A stretch of 64,000 bases of DNA from Thalassorhabdomicrobium marinisediminis. GTDB lineage: Bacteria; Pseudomonadota; Alphaproteobacteria; Rhodobacterales; Rhodobacteraceae. Below are positions 45,661-55,263 of this stretch, piece after piece. The notes under the pieces were generated by a model. It made no database searches. It was not told where the DNA came from and was given only the letters and a program-made list of their open reading frames with translations. The stretch is from assembly GCF_003072065.1 (NCBI RefSeq), contig NZ_QCYG01000001.1:1-64000 (forward strand), read 5' to 3'. The position numbers and the translations under genes are program-made. How positions within the stretch are numbered: the stretch's first letter is position 1; the number at the start of each line of letters is the position of its first letter.

Positions 45661-46948
45661 ACGTCTCCACCTCGACCAGCCTGACAGCTTTGAGTTCACA
45701 CCAGACAATCTGGCGTGGGCGAAGGGCCAGATCACCAAATACCCCGAGGGGCGGCAGGCCAGCGCGGTCATCGCCCTTTTGTGGCGCGCGCAAGAGCAAG
45801 AGGGGTGGCTGACCCGTCCGGCCATCGAATACGTGTCCGATATGCTGGACATGGCCTATATGCGGGCGCTGGAAGTCGCGTCCTTCTACTTCATGTTCCA
45901 GCTGCATCCCGTTGGGTCTGTTGCCAATATCCAAATTTGCGGCACCACCTCCTGCATGATTTGCGGGGCCGAGGATCTGATGGCGGTCTGCCGTGAGAAG
46001 ATCGCCCCCAACCCCCATGAGCTTTCGCCCGATGGCCGTTTTTCATGGGAAGAAGTGGAATGTCTGGGCGCCTGTTCCAATGCCCCCATGGCGCAGATCG
46101 GCAAGGATTATTACGAGGATCTGACCGCTGAGAAGATGGGTGAGCTGATCGATGCCTTGGCCGCTGGTGAGGTTCCTCTGCCCGGCCCGCAGAACGGCCG
46201 CTACGCGTCGGAACCGCTCAAGGGTCTGACAACGTTGACGGATTTCGACAGCGGCCAGCAGCAATACAACGCGTCGGTGCAACGCGCCCATGACATCGGC
46301 GACACGATCAAGCGGATCGATGGCACCGAGGTGCCGCTGCTCACCCCGTGGCACCGCCCCGAAGGCGTGGCCGGGGCCAAGCCTGAGCGCGACGACCTGA
46401 TGCCCCCCGAAGGGCCCGACGGCAAACAGGGCGGGCGTACGGCGGCAGAAGAAGAGGCCCCGCGCGACGTGGGTGTCTCTTCCGAGCGGTCCGGCGAAGT
46501 GCGCGGCGAAGCCCCCGAGGTCGAGCCCAAGGGCCACCCCGAGGTCGGCAGCGTGGCCGATGAGCCTGCTGGCACGCCCGCGCCCGAACCCCGCGCCCAC
46601 GCGCCCGCCGGTGCGGCGTCCGACCGTCCGGCCCCCGGCCTGACCCCGGACCCGTCCCGCCCCGCCGCCGCCAACGTAAAGGCCCCGGCGATGGTGCCCG
46701 AGGCCAAGCCGCACACGTTGGACGCGCCGCGCCCCGAAGGGGCCGACGATCTCAAGCGGATTTCCGGCGTCGGGCCGAAGCTGGAACAGGCGCTCAACGA
46801 TTTGGGTTTCTATCACTTCGACCAGATTGCGAACTGGTCCGAGGCCGAGGTGGAATGGGTCGACAGCCGCCTGACCTTCAAGGGGCGGATTCGCCGCGAC
46901 AACTGGATCGGTCAGGCCCGCACCTTCGCGGACGAAGCCAAGGGCTGA
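45653..46948 (+). CDS. nuoE: NADH-quinone oxidoreductase subunit E with C-terminal helix-hairpin-helix extension
   Basis: A 431-residue protein. Residues about 1-180 are the 24-kDa [2Fe-2S] (N1a) subunit, with ligands in [10 protein letters not shown] and [10 protein letters not shown] Pro/Ala/Glu-rich linker covers about 220-355, and the end is a helix-hairpin-helix-like domain ([33 protein letters not shown]). Ordinary NuoE is about half as long. The tail type is seen in other Rhodobacterales as far as I know; its purpose is unclear. The ATG at 45653 follows AGGAT. A strong terminator lies 30 bp after the stop. Confidence 0.93.
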   Translation: MLRRLHLDQPDSFEFTPDNLAWAKGQITKYPEGRQASAVIALLWRAQEQEGWLTRPAIEYVSDMLDMAYMRALEVASFYFMFQLHPVGSVANIQICGTTSCMICGAEDLMAVCREKIAPNPHELSPDGRFSWEEVECLGACSNAPMAQIGKDYYEDLTAEKMGELIDALAAGEVPLPGPQNGRYASEPLKGLTTLTDFDSGQQQYNASVQRAHDIGDTIKRIDGTEVPLLTPWHRPEGVAGAKPERDDLMPPEGPDGKQGGRTAAEEEAPRDVGVSSERSGEVRGEAPEVEPKGHPEVGSVADEPAGTPAPEPRAHAPAGAASDRPAPGLTPDPSRPAAANVKAPAMVPEAKPHTLDAPRPEGADDLKRISGVGPKLEQALNDLGFYHFDQIANWSEAEVEWVDSRLTFKGRIRRDNWIGQARTFADEAKG

Positions 46949-46977
46949 CCACCGCCACCCCGCCAAACCTTCATGCC

Positions 46978-47010
46978 GCCGCCCGAATGCCACATTCGGG
47001 CGGCGTTCTT
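46978..47010 (+). terminator. Intrinsic terminator after nuoE
   Basis: GCCGCCCGAATG and CATTCGGGCGGC form a perfect 12-bp stem with a 3-nt loop, followed by GTTCTTCT. It lies inside the nuo cluster and should reduce read-through from nuoA-E to nuoF-N. Confidence 0.8.
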
Positions 47011-47103
47011 CTGTGCGCCCTTATCAGAACCGACCCGCGCCGCTAGACTTCCCCTCGTGTCCACGACCCGCCGCAGAGCGGGCGATGGCCGACAGGGAAA
47101 AGG

Positions 47104-47445
47104 ATGGATATGGCCAAGTTGTCTTCGAAAGGCTCCGGCGCGGGGCTGGCGGCTGCTGTCGCGGGTTTGCTCGCCTTCATGGTATTTTACGGATTGTTCA
47201 GCTTTGGCCTTGTGGGGGCCGTCCTGATCGGCCTGCTGGTCGCGGTCATCGTCTGGATCGTGCTCTGGCTGGGCTGGGGCGAGGGGCGCCCGGAGGAGGG
47301 GCGCAGCACAGCCGCCCGCGCCGCACCCGCCGATCCGGTGGAAGAGATGAACACCGGCACCACCACCGGCGCAGAGTTCATCGAGGACGCGCCCGAGGCC
47401 GACGAAACACGACCTCAAGACCCCCCGCAGGGCCGTCCGCGCTGA
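47104..47445 (+). CDS. Small membrane protein between nuoE and nuoF
   Basis: A 113-residue protein with two close hydrophobic helices (AGLAAAVAGLLAFMVFYGLFSF and GAVLIGLLVAVIVWIVLWLGW) and an acidic, Pro-rich cytoplasmic-looking tail (DAPEADETRPQDPP). The start may be 47104 or the ATG two codons later. No family recognised. It follows the terminator after nuoE and precedes the DUF5337 gene, so it may begin a second transcription unit. Confidence 0.7.
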   Translation: MDMAKLSSKGSGAGLAAAVAGLLAFMVFYGLFSFGLVGAVLIGLLVAVIVWIVLWLGWGEGRPEEGRSTAARAAPADPVEEMNTGTTTGAEFIEDAPEADETRPQDPPQGRPR

Positions 47446-47547
47446 TCTTGCCCTTGGTGTTGCTTCGACGGCGCCAACCGGTCCGGCCCGCGCCAAATCC
47501 GCCCCGGGGGGCTTTTCTTTTGCGCGGCCAACGGGCAGAACGGCCCC

Positions 47548-47766
47548 ATGAGCACACCGGACGACCAGAAGGCTGCAGCACAGGGCCGCCAGATCGCGAT
47601 TGTCATCGCGCTCGCGGGGCTATTGGCGATCTTCGCACCCGCGATAACGCGCCTGATCGGTGCCAGCCCCCGGGTTGAAATGCTCTTCTATCTGATCTCG
47701 CTTGCTGCGTTCATTTGGTCACTGGTGGTGACGTGGAACCTGTGGCAAAAGACCAAAGATAAATGA
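47548..47766 (+). CDS. DUF5337 family small membrane protein
   Basis: A 72-residue protein with two membrane helices (IAIVIALAGLLAIFAPAI and MLFYLISLAAFIWSLVVTW) after a charged N terminus and a Lys-rich end (KTKDK). It resembles DUF5337 proteins found in Rhodobacterales complex I clusters. It lies 42 bp before nuoF. The function is unknown; a link to complex I assembly is inferred from position only. Confidence 0.75.
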   Translation: MSTPDDQKAAAQGRQIAIVIALAGLLAIFAPAITRLIGASPRVEMLFYLISLAAFIWSLVVTWNLWQKTKDK

Positions 47767-47808
47767 GACCTTCGCCAAATCGCGGCGAAGATGACGAGGA
47801 AACGTTCC

Positions 47809-49092
47809 ATGCTTGCTGATAAAGACCGTATTTTCACCAACCTCTACGGAATGCACGACCGCACGCTGAAGGGCGCGCAGGCGCGCGGGCATTGGGACGG
47901 GACCGCCGGGATCATCGCCAAGGGGCGCGACTGGATCATCGACCAGATGAAGGCCAGCGGTCTGCGCGGACGCGGCGGTGCAGGCTTCCCCACCGGGTTG
48001 AAATGGTCCTTCATGCCCAAGGAAAGCGACGGGCGTCCGGCCTATCTAGTGGTCAACGCCGACGAATCCGAGCCGGGCACCTGCAAGGACCGCGAGATCA
48101 TGCGCCACGATCCGCATACGCTGATCGAAGGCTGCTTGATCGCGTCGTTCGCTATGAACGCCAACGCCTGCTACATCTACATCCGCGGCGAGTATATTCG
48201 CGAGCGTGAGGCGCTGCAGGCCGCGATCGACGAAGCCTATGATGCCGGTCTGGTTGGCCCCAATGCCGCCAAATCCGGCTGGGATTTCGACATCTACGTC
48301 AGCCACGGCGCGGGCGCTTACATCTGCGGCGAAGAGACCGCGTTGCTGGAATCGTTGGAAGGCAAGAAGGGCATGCCCCGCATGAAGCCACCGTTCCCTG
48401 CGGGGGCCGGTCTTTACGGTTGCCCGACCACGGTGAACAACGTGGAATCGATTGCCGTGGTGCCGACGATCCTGCGCCGCGGGCCTGAGTGGTTCTCGAG
48501 CTTCGGGCGGCCCAACAACGCGGGCACCAAAATTTTCGCGATCTCCGGTCACGTCAACAACCCCTGCGTGGTCGAGGAATCGATGTCGATTCCTTTTGAA
48601 GAGCTGATCGAGAAGCACTGCGGCGGCATCCGGGGCGGGTGGGACAACCTCAAGGCGGTGATTCCCGGCGGCTCCTCCGTGCCGCTGGTGCGCGGCGAGA
48701 ACATGCGCGACGCGGTGATGGATTTCGACGCGCTCAAGGAAAAGGGGTCCAGCCTTGGCACGGCGGCGGTGATCGTGATGGATCAGTCGACCGACATCAT
48801 CAAGGCGATCTGGCGGTTGGCGGCGTTTTACAAGCACGAAAGCTGCGGCCAGTGCACCCCCTGTCGCGAAGGCACCGGCTGGATGATGCGGGTGATGGAG
48901 CGGCTGGTGCGCGGGGATGCGGACCCGGCCGAGATCGACATGCTGCTGGACGTGACCAAACAGGTCGAAGGCCACACGATCTGCGCCTTGGGCGACGCCG
49001 CCGCCTGGCCGATCCAGGGCTTGATCAAGAACTTCCGCGACGAGATCGAGGATCGCATCGCCCACAAGCGCAAGCCCGTCGCGGCCGAGTAG
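47809..49092 (+). CDS. nuoF: NADH-quinone oxidoreductase subunit F
   Basis: A 427-residue 51-kDa subunit that binds NADH, FMN and cluster N3. The NADH site is [16 protein letters not shown], the FMN region includes [19 protein letters not shown] and [19 protein letters not shown], and the cluster ligands are in [12 protein letters not shown] plus the cysteine in [13 protein letters not shown]. The ATG at 47809 (MLADKDRIF) has GAGGAAA upstream and is preferred over the ATG at 47791. A terminator follows the gene. Confidence 0.97.
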   Translation: MLADKDRIFTNLYGMHDRTLKGAQARGHWDGTAGIIAKGRDWIIDQMKASGLRGRGGAGFPTGLKWSFMPKESDGRPAYLVVNADESEPGTCKDREIMRHDPHTLIEGCLIASFAMNANACYIYIRGEYIREREALQAAIDEAYDAGLVGPNAAKSGWDFDIYVSHGAGAYICGEETALLESLEGKKGMPRMKPPFPAGAGLYGCPTTVNNVESIAVVPTILRRGPEWFSSFGRPNNAGTKIFAISGHVNNPCVVEESMSIPFEELIEKHCGGIRGGWDNLKAVIPGGSSVPLVRGENMRDAVMDFDALKEKGSSLGTAAVIVMDQSTDIIKAIWRLAAFYKHESCGQCTPCREGTGWMMRVMERLVRGDADPAEIDMLLDVTKQVEGHTICALGDAAAWPIQGLIKNFRDEIEDRIAHKRKPVAAE

Positions 49093-49124
49093 GGCGCAGG
49101 CCCCGATCCGATTGAGTTAAATAG

Positions 49125-49160
49125 ACCGCGGCCCCGTTGATCGGGGGCGCGGTTTTTCTT
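49125..49160 (+). terminator. Intrinsic terminator after nuoF
   Basis: ACCGCGGCCCCG pairs with CGGGGGCGCGGT (one G-G mismatch) around TTGAT, followed by TTTTCTTT. This is a second strong terminator inside the nuo cluster. Confidence 0.8.
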
Positions 49161-49309
49161 TGTCGCGCGCGGGCGCCCCCCCGTGCTTTGCAAAAACCCG
49201 CCGGAGGGGCCGTATTTGCGGGGCTGCTATTGAATAGCACCCCCTGCTGCCACAGGTCTTGCCCCAGCGCCGCTGTGTCTGCGGCAGGAATGATCTGGAG
49301 TTGTAGTTT

Positions 49310-49708
49310 ATGAAATCCCTGAACCTGATGGCCGGAGCAGCCGCCCTTGCCTTCACCCTGAGCGGCGCGGCCTCCGCCAACCCCGCCAACGTCGAGCGCG
49401 TCACCGAAGGGCTGATCGCCGCCGGCATGGCGATTGAGCTGGGCGACAAATGCGACGGCGTCTCGGTGCGGCTGATCCGGGGGTACAGCTTCCTTAACAG
49501 TTTGAAATCGCACCTTGAAAGTCTGGGCTATTCGGATGACGAAATCGACGCCTATATCGACAACAAGGCCGAGAAGGAACGCCTGATCGAGATCGCCTAT
49601 GGTCGGCTGGCCGCCCTTGGCGTGGATGCCTCGAACCCGTCGAGCTATTGCGCGGTGGCGCAGGATCAGATGGCGCAGGGCACCCAGGTGGGCCGCTTGC
49701 TGCGCTAG
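49310..49708 (+). CDS. DUF5333 family exported protein
   Basis: A 132-residue protein with signal peptide MKSLNLMAGAAALAFTLSGAASA and a helical mature part holding two cysteines (GDKCDGVSVRLIRGYSFLN and SSYCAVAQDQM). It matches the DUF5333 type known from Rhodobacterales nuo clusters. It lies between two intrinsic terminators, after nuoF and before nuoG, and so may be its own transcription unit. The two cysteines could form a disulfide in the periplasm. Confidence 0.78.
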   Translation: MKSLNLMAGAAALAFTLSGAASANPANVERVTEGLIAAGMAIELGDKCDGVSVRLIRGYSFLNSLKSHLESLGYSDDEIDAYIDNKAEKERLIEIAYGRLAALGVDASNPSSYCAVAQDQMAQGTQVGRLLR

Positions 49709-49732
49709 CGCGTCGCCACCACACACATCGCG

Positions 49733-49767
49733 AACGGGCCGGTTTCATCGCCGGCCCGTTTTGCATT
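49733..49767 (+). terminator. Intrinsic terminator after the DUF5333 gene
   Basis: AACGGGCCGG and CCGGCCCGTT form a 10-bp stem with an 8-nt loop, followed by TTGCATTT. It is the third terminator within the nuo cluster, 142 bp before nuoG. Confidence 0.75.
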
Positions 49768-49909
49768 TCTTCCGGGTTTTTTGCGCGTCGAAACATGGGC
49801 ATTCGCACTGGCAAACCGTGGCGCGGCACGGTAGAACCGCAGCCAAACCGGGCCTCGCCTAGCGGGGCGCTTCGGCGGCACTGCAATACGGGAACAGGGA
49901 ACACGCCCC

Positions 49910-51937
49910 ATGTCGGATTCAAATCCCGATCTGCGCAAGATCATCATCGACGACCAAGAGGTCGAGGTTCCGGGCGCGATGACGCTCATCCAGGCCTGCG
50001 AAGAGGTCGGGATCGAAATCCCGCGTTTCTGTTATCATGAGCGTTTGTCCATCGCGGGCAACTGCCGGATGTGTCTTGTGGAAGTGGTTGGCGGCCCGCC
50101 CAAGCCCGCGGCCTCTTGCGCGATGCAGGTGCGCGATCTGCGCCCCGGCCCCGAGGGGCAGGCCCCCGTGGTCAAGACCAATTCTCCCATGGTCAAGAAG
50201 GCCCGCGAAGGGGTGATGGAATTCCTTCTCATCAACCACCCGCTGGATTGCCCGATCTGCGATCAGGGCGGCGAATGCGACCTGCAGGATCAGGCGATGG
50301 CCTACGGCGTGGACTTCTCGCGCTTCCGTGAGCCCAAGCGCGCCGCCACCGATCTCGACCTTGGCCCGCTGGTCGAAACCCACATGACGCGCTGCATTTC
50401 CTGCACCCGTTGCGTGCGCTTCACGACCGAGGTCGCGGGCATCACCCAGATGGGCCAGACCGGCCGGGGTGAGGATTCCGAGATCACCAGCTATCTGGGC
50501 GAAACGCTCGACAGCAATATGCAGGGCAACATCATTGACCTGTGCCCCGTGGGTGCGCTGGTCTCCAAGCCCTATGCCTTCACCGCCCGCCCGTGGGAGC
50601 TGACCAAGACCGAATCCATCGACGTGATGGACGCTCTGGGGGCCAATATCCGCGTGGACACCAAGGGCCGCGAAGTGATGCGCTTCCTGCCGCGCAACCA
50701 TGACGGCGTGAACGAGGAATGGATTCACGACAAGACGCGCTTCGTCTGGGACGGGCTGCGCCGCCAGCGTCTGGATACGCCCTACATCCGTGAGAACGGC
50801 AAGCTGCGCAAAGCGGATTGGGGCGAAGCCCTGAGCGCGGCAGCCGCCGCGATGTCCGGCAAGAAGGTCGTCGGTCTGGTGGGCGATCTGGTCAACACCG
50901 AAGCCGCCTTCAGCCTGAAGACGCTGGTCGAAGGGCAGGGCGGTGTCGTGGAATGCCGCGCGGACAATGCCAAACTGCCCGCCGGCAACCGCTCGGGCTA
51001 TGTGGGCACTGCGAAGATCGAGGATCTGGACACCGCCGAGATGATCCTGCTGATCGGCACCAACCCCGAGCTGGAAAGCCCGGTCCTGAACGCCCGGATT
51101 CGCAAAGCCTGGCTGCGCGGCGCCAAGGTGGCCGTGATCGGCGAAGCGCCCGATTTGACCTACGATTATGAGCATCTGGGCACCGACCGTGAGGCTTTGT
51201 CGAAGCTGGCTGCGATGGATCACAGCGACAAGGCGGACAAGCGCGGCGTGATGATCGTCGGCATGGGGGCCCTGACCGAAGCGGATGGCGCAGCCGTGTT
51301 GGGCACCGCCATGCAGATGGCCGAGGCCGGATCGTCCAGGTTCATGGTGCTGCACACCGCCGCGGGCCGTGTGGGCGCGATGGACGTCGGCGCCACGAAC
51401 GACGCAGGCATGAAAGCCGTCGAGGACGCCGAAGTGGTCTTCAACCTTGGCGCCGACGAGATCGAGATTGCCGAAGGCCCCTTCGTGATCTATCAGGGCA
51501 GCCACGGCGACCGGGGTGCGCACCGCGCGGACATCATCCTGCCCGCCGCCGCCTATACCGAGGAAAACGGCCTGTTCGTGAACACCGAAGGCCGCCCGCA
51601 ACTGGCCATGCGCGCCAGCTTTGCGCCCGGTGACGCGAAAGAGAACTGGGCAATCCTGCGGGCCCTGTCCGCCGAGCTGGGCGCGCAGCTTCCGTGGGAC
51701 AGCCTTGCGCAGCTGCGTCAGGCGCTCGTGGCCGAAGTGCCGCATCTGGCGCAAATCGATGAGGTGCCCGAGAACGACTGGCAGCCGGTGGATCAGGGTG
51801 ATCTGGGGCAGGCCACATTCCGCACCGCGATCAAGGATTTCTACCTGACGAACCCGATCGCGCGGGCCAGCCAGCTTATGGCAGAGCTGAGCGCCAACGC
51901 CAAGAAACGCGGCGAAGCTGCCCTTGCGGCGGAATAA
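49910..51937 (+). CDS. nuoG: NADH-quinone oxidoreductase subunit G
   Basis: A 675-residue 75-kDa subunit. The N-terminal [2Fe-2S] N1b ligands are in [20 protein letters not shown] and CAMQV. The His-Cys cluster N5 is at [18 protein letters not shown], and N4 ligands are in [10 protein letters not shown] and CPVGAL. The extra N7 cluster cysteines of some bacterial NuoG proteins are not seen. The molybdopterin-like C-terminal half is degenerate, as usual. Length matches the alphaproteobacterial and mitochondrial type, not the 900-residue enterobacterial one. Confidence 0.97.
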   Translation: MSDSNPDLRKIIIDDQEVEVPGAMTLIQACEEVGIEIPRFCYHERLSIAGNCRMCLVEVVGGPPKPAASCAMQVRDLRPGPEGQAPVVKTNSPMVKKAREGVMEFLLINHPLDCPICDQGGECDLQDQAMAYGVDFSRFREPKRAATDLDLGPLVETHMTRCISCTRCVRFTTEVAGITQMGQTGRGEDSEITSYLGETLDSNMQGNIIDLCPVGALVSKPYAFTARPWELTKTESIDVMDALGANIRVDTKGREVMRFLPRNHDGVNEEWIHDKTRFVWDGLRRQRLDTPYIRENGKLRKADWGEALSAAAAAMSGKKVVGLVGDLVNTEAAFSLKTLVEGQGGVVECRADNAKLPAGNRSGYVGTAKIEDLDTAEMILLIGTNPELESPVLNARIRKAWLRGAKVAVIGEAPDLTYDYEHLGTDREALSKLAAMDHSDKADKRGVMIVGMGALTEADGAAVLGTAMQMAEAGSSRFMVLHTAAGRVGAMDVGATNDAGMKAVEDAEVVFNLGADEIEIAEGPFVIYQGSHGDRGAHRADIILPAAAYTEENGLFVNTEGRPQLAMRASFAPGDAKENWAILRALSAELGAQLPWDSLAQLRQALVAEVPHLAQIDEVPENDWQPVDQGDLGQATFRTAIKDFYLTNPIARASQLMAELSANAKKRGEAALAAE

Positions 51938-51942
51938 CAAGG

Positions 51943-52320
51943 GTGCGGTCTGCCGTCATAGCAACGCTGGCCCTTGCCGCCTGCGGGACGGCGCAGCCTT
52001 CCGATTCGGGGGCGCTGCGCTATGACGGGATCGACACCCGCCTGTTGGACGGTGATCTGGTGAATTTTCACGTAACACTTGCGAACGCGGCCGACGGTGA
52101 GGCGGTGACCGACTATGCCGAATGCGCCGCCGCGCAATATGCGCTGATCCGGGGCTATGGATTTGCGCGCCACGTGCGCACGCAAGTCAAGGAAGAGGGT
52201 GGCATTTGGACGGGGGATGCTGTTTACACCATCTCGCCCGCCCTGCCGCGCGGGACAAGAACGATAGACGCGGAAGTGACGGTCGCAGACTGCGCCCGTC
52301 GCGCGATACCGACGGTCTGA
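51943..52320 (+). CDS. Small lipoprotein between nuoG and nuoH
   Basis: A 125-residue protein starting at a GTG, with a lipobox ([10 protein letters not shown]) and a mature part of strand-like segments with two cysteines ([10 protein letters not shown] and TVADCARR). A gap of 5 bp after nuoG and 10 bp before nuoH places it firmly in the operon. No family recognised. It is the fourth small exported protein of this cluster, and each mature part has a cysteine pair. Confidence 0.7.
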   Translation: MRSAVIATLALAACGTAQPSDSGALRYDGIDTRLLDGDLVNFHVTLANAADGEAVTDYAECAAAQYALIRGYGFARHVRTQVKEEGGIWTGDAVYTISPALPRGTRTIDAEVTVADCARRAIPTV

Positions 52321-52330
52321 GGGAAGAACT

Positions 52331-53446
52331 ATGGTCGAATTTTTCACCACCACAAATTTGGGGATCGTTCTGATGATCCTCGGGCAATGTCTGTTGGTTC
52401 TGGTTCCGCTTCTGGTGGCGCTGGCCTTCCTGATGTATGCCGACCGCAAGGTCTGGGCCGCGGTGCAGATGCGTAAGGGGCCGAACGTGGTTGGCGTCTT
52501 CGGCTTGCTGCAAAGTTTCGCCGACTTCATCAAATACATCGTGAAAGAGGTCGTGGTGCCCGCCGGCGCCGACAAGGTCGTCTTCTTCCTCGCGCCGATG
52601 ATCACCTTCGTGCTTGCGGTGATCGCCTGGGCGGTGATCCCGTTCAACGATGGCTGGGTGCTGGCCAATATCAACGTGGCGATCCTTTATGTTTTCGCGG
52701 TCTCCTCGCTTGAGGTTTACGGCGTGATCATGGGCGGCTGGGCCTCGAACTCGAAATACCCGTTCCTGGGCTCGCTCCGCTCGGCCGCGCAGATGATCTC
52801 ATACGAGGTGTCGCTGGGTCTGATCATCATCGGTGTCATCATCTCGACCGGCTCGATGAACTTCAGCGCCATCGTTGCCGCGCAAGAAGGCGATCTGGGC
52901 CTGTTGCACTGGTATTTCATCCCGCATTTCCCGATGCTTTTCCTGTTCTTCATCAGCGCCCTGGCTGAAACCAACCGCCCGCCGTTTGACCTGCCGGAAG
53001 CGGAATCCGAACTCGTCGCCGGCTATCAGGTGGAATACTCCTCGACCCCGTTCCTGTTGTTCATGATCGGTGAGTTGATGGCCGTGGTGCTGATGTGCGC
53101 ACTGGTGTCGCTGCTTTTCCTCGGCGGCTGGCTGAGCCCGGTGGGCTTCCTGCCCGACGGCTTCTTCTGGCTGTTCCTGAAGATGCTGTTCTGCTTCTTC
53201 ATCTTCGCGATGGTCAAGGCGATCACGCCGCGCTTCCGCTATGACCAGCTGATGCGTCTGGGCTGGAAAGTCTTCCTGCCGATGTCGCTGGCCTGGGTCG
53301 TGCTGGTCTCGTTCCTGGCGAAGTTCGAAGTGCTCGACGGGTTCTGGGCCCGCTGGCACGACGAAGAGGCCGCGATCGTGTTGATCGACACCGATGCGGA
53401 CCGCGAAATCGAAGCGATCGTCGTCGATCCCGAAGTGGAGAATTGA
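52331..53446 (+). CDS. nuoH: NADH-quinone oxidoreductase subunit H
   Basis: A 371-residue, eight-helix membrane subunit lining the quinone channel. Motifs are [33 protein letters not shown] and [26 protein letters not shown]. The last 30 residues ([30 protein letters not shown]) are an acidic extension beyond the usual length of about 345. nuoI starts 1 bp after the stop. Confidence 0.97.
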   Translation: MVEFFTTTNLGIVLMILGQCLLVLVPLLVALAFLMYADRKVWAAVQMRKGPNVVGVFGLLQSFADFIKYIVKEVVVPAGADKVVFFLAPMITFVLAVIAWAVIPFNDGWVLANINVAILYVFAVSSLEVYGVIMGGWASNSKYPFLGSLRSAAQMISYEVSLGLIIIGVIISTGSMNFSAIVAAQEGDLGLLHWYFIPHFPMLFLFFISALAETNRPPFDLPEAESELVAGYQVEYSSTPFLLFMIGELMAVVLMCALVSLLFLGGWLSPVGFLPDGFFWLFLKMLFCFFIFAMVKAITPRFRYDQLMRLGWKVFLPMSLAWVVLVSFLAKFEVLDGFWARWHDEEAAIVLIDTDADREIEAIVVDPEVEN

Positions 53447-53447
53447 G

Positions 53448-53942
53448 ATGAGCCAAATGGATTACACCCGCGCCGCGAAGTACTTCCTGCTGACGGACAT
53501 CTGGAAGGGGTTCGGTCTGGGGCTGAAGTATTTCTTCGCCCCCAAGCGCACCGTGAACTATCCCCACGAGAAGGGGCCTCTGAGCCCGCGGTTCCGCGGT
53601 GAGCATGCGCTGCGCCGCTATCCCAACGGCGAGGAACGCTGTATCGCCTGCAAACTGTGCGAGGCCGTGTGCCCCGCGCAGGCGATCACCATCGATGCCG
53701 AGCCGCGGATTGATGGCTCTCGCCGGACCACGCGCTATGACATCGACATGACGAAATGCATCTATTGCGGCTTCTGTCAGGAAGCCTGCCCGGTGGATGC
53801 CATCGTTGAAGGGCCGAACTTCGAATTCTCGACCGAGACCCGGGAAGAGCTCTACTACGATAAGGAAAAGCTCCTCGATAACGGCGACCGCTGGGAAGCC
53901 GAGATTGCCCGCAACCTCGAACTGGACGCGCCCTACCGATGA
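53448..53942 (+). CDS. nuoI: NADH-quinone oxidoreductase subunit I
   Basis: A 164-residue ferredoxin-like subunit with clusters N6a and N6b, ligands [12 protein letters not shown] and [12 protein letters not shown]. The N-terminal amphipathic helix ([21 protein letters not shown]) is typical. The ATG at 53448 comes directly after nuoH. Its stop overlaps the following gene as ATGA. Confidence 0.97.
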   Translation: MSQMDYTRAAKYFLLTDIWKGFGLGLKYFFAPKRTVNYPHEKGPLSPRFRGEHALRRYPNGEERCIACKLCEAVCPAQAITIDAEPRIDGSRRTTRYDIDMTKCIYCGFCQEACPVDAIVEGPNFEFSTETREELYYDKEKLLDNGDRWEAEIARNLELDAPYR

Positions 53943-54349
53943 GCGACAAGACCAACCCTTTCGACGCCTGGATGAAGGCCAGCCAGGACTGGGCCAAGGG
54001 CGTGAGTCCCGAGTTTGCCGAGGTCATGGCGAAGTCCATGCAAGGGGTCGAGGACCTCATGCCGACGATGCCGAAAGAGATGATGGAAGCGTTCATGGGC
54101 AAGGGGATGAACCCCGAGGCGCTGGACGCGAAAACCAAGCTGCTGCTGACCCTGCAAGGGCTGACCATTCAGGGGGCCTTTGCCGAGCCGCAGATCAAAC
54201 TGACCGTGCGCCACGCGCTTGAAGCCGGGGCCTCGGCGCAGGAAGTGACCGAAACGATCGCGCTGGCCGGCCTGTTCGGCGGCGCGCCCTCCATGGCCAA
54301 GGCGCTTGAGCTGGCGCAGCAGGTCATCAAGAAGGACGACAAGACATGA
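53939..54349 (+). CDS. Carboxymuconolactone decarboxylase-like (AhpD-fold) protein in the nuo operon
   Basis: A 136-residue helical protein. The middle and end ([56 protein letters not shown]) match the carboxymuconolactone decarboxylase / AhpD fold. There is no cysteine at all, so the CxxC redox site of AhpD is absent. It overlaps both nuoI and nuoJ by ATGA, giving strict co-translation. A scaffold or small-molecule-binding role in complex I biogenesis is possible but unproven. Confidence 0.78.
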   Translation: MSDKTNPFDAWMKASQDWAKGVSPEFAEVMAKSMQGVEDLMPTMPKEMMEAFMGKGMNPEALDAKTKLLLTLQGLTIQGAFAEPQIKLTVRHALEAGASAQEVTETIALAGLFGGAPSMAKALELAQQVIKKDDKT

Positions 54350-54951
54350 CACCAGCCGTGATTGCCTTTTACGCATTCGCCCTTACCACCATCGGCGGCG
54401 GGTTGATGACCGTGGTCAGCCGCAACCCGGTGCATTCGGTGCTCTGGCTGATCCTTGCCTTCCTGTCGTCGGCGGGTCTGTTCGTGCTGCTGGGGGCGGA
54501 ATTCGTCGCCATGTTGCTGATCATTGTCTATGTCGGCGCGGTCGCGGTGCTGTTCCTCTTCGTGGTGATGATGCTGGATGTGGACTTTGCCGAGCTGAAG
54601 GCGGAAATGGCCCGCTACATGCCGCTGGCCCTGCTGATCGGGATCGTGCTGCTGATGCAATTGGCGCTGGCTTTCGGCGTCTGGGGCTATTCCGACGGGG
54701 TCGAGGCGCGGTTGGCGCAGCCGATCCTTGAGGTCGAGAACACCAAGCAGCTTGGCCTGCTTCTTTATGATCGCTATTTCCTGCTGTTCCAGCTTGCCGG
54801 TCTGGTCCTGCTGGTGGCGATGATCGGGGCGATCGTGCTGACGCTGCGCCACCGCACGGACGTCAAGCGGCAGGACATCATCGGCCAGATGATGCGCGAC
54901 CCGGCCAAGCAGATGGAACTCAAAGACGTGAAACCGGGGCAGGGGCTGTAA
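54346..54951 (+). CDS. nuoJ: NADH-quinone oxidoreductase subunit J
   Basis: A 201-residue membrane subunit with five hydrophobic helices. It includes [52 protein letters not shown], the conserved stretch with the flexible helix 3. The C-terminal tail ([28 protein letters not shown]) is typical. nuoK follows after 2 bp. Confidence 0.96.
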   Translation: MTPAVIAFYAFALTTIGGGLMTVVSRNPVHSVLWLILAFLSSAGLFVLLGAEFVAMLLIIVYVGAVAVLFLFVVMMLDVDFAELKAEMARYMPLALLIGIVLLMQLALAFGVWGYSDGVEARLAQPILEVENTKQLGLLLYDRYFLLFQLAGLVLLVAMIGAIVLTLRHRTDVKRQDIIGQMMRDPAKQMELKDVKPGQGL

Positions 54952-54953
54952 CC

Positions 54954-55259
54954 ATGATCGGACTTGAACATTATCTGACGGTCGCCGCGGCCCTTTTCGT
55001 CATCGGCATCTTCGGCCTGTTTCTGAACCGCAAGAACGTCATCATCCTGTTGATGAGCATCGAGCTGATGCTGCTGGCGGTGAACATCAACTTCGTCGCG
55101 TTCTCCAGCTATCTGGGTGACCTTGTGGGGCAGGTGTTCACCCTGTTCGTGCTCACGGTCGCCGCGGCCGAGGCGGCCATCGGGCTTGCGATCCTCGTGT
55201 GTTTCTTCCGCAACCGCGGCACGATTGATGTCGAAGACGTCAACGTGATGAAGGGGTAA
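54954..55259 (+). CDS. nuoK: NADH-quinone oxidoreductase subunit K
   Basis: A 101-residue, three-helix subunit with the two buried glutamates used in proton transfer, in [20 protein letters not shown] and [19 protein letters not shown]. Length and sequence match the family. nuoL begins 4 bp after the stop. Confidence 0.97.
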   Translation: MIGLEHYLTVAAALFVIGIFGLFLNRKNVIILLMSIELMLLAVNINFVAFSSYLGDLVGQVFTLFVLTVAAAEAAIGLAILVCFFRNRGTIDVEDVNVMKG

Positions 55260-55263
55260 GACA

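Noticed and set aside
47501-47516. GCCCC/GGGGC element followed by TTTTC before the DUF5337 gene
   Set aside because: The arms leave only two loop bases, so a stable terminator hairpin is unlikely.
49919-51940. 673-residue open frame antisense to nuoG
   Set aside because: Same shadow effect; nuoG has full iron-sulfur motifs and tight operon spacing, while the antisense product resembles nothing.
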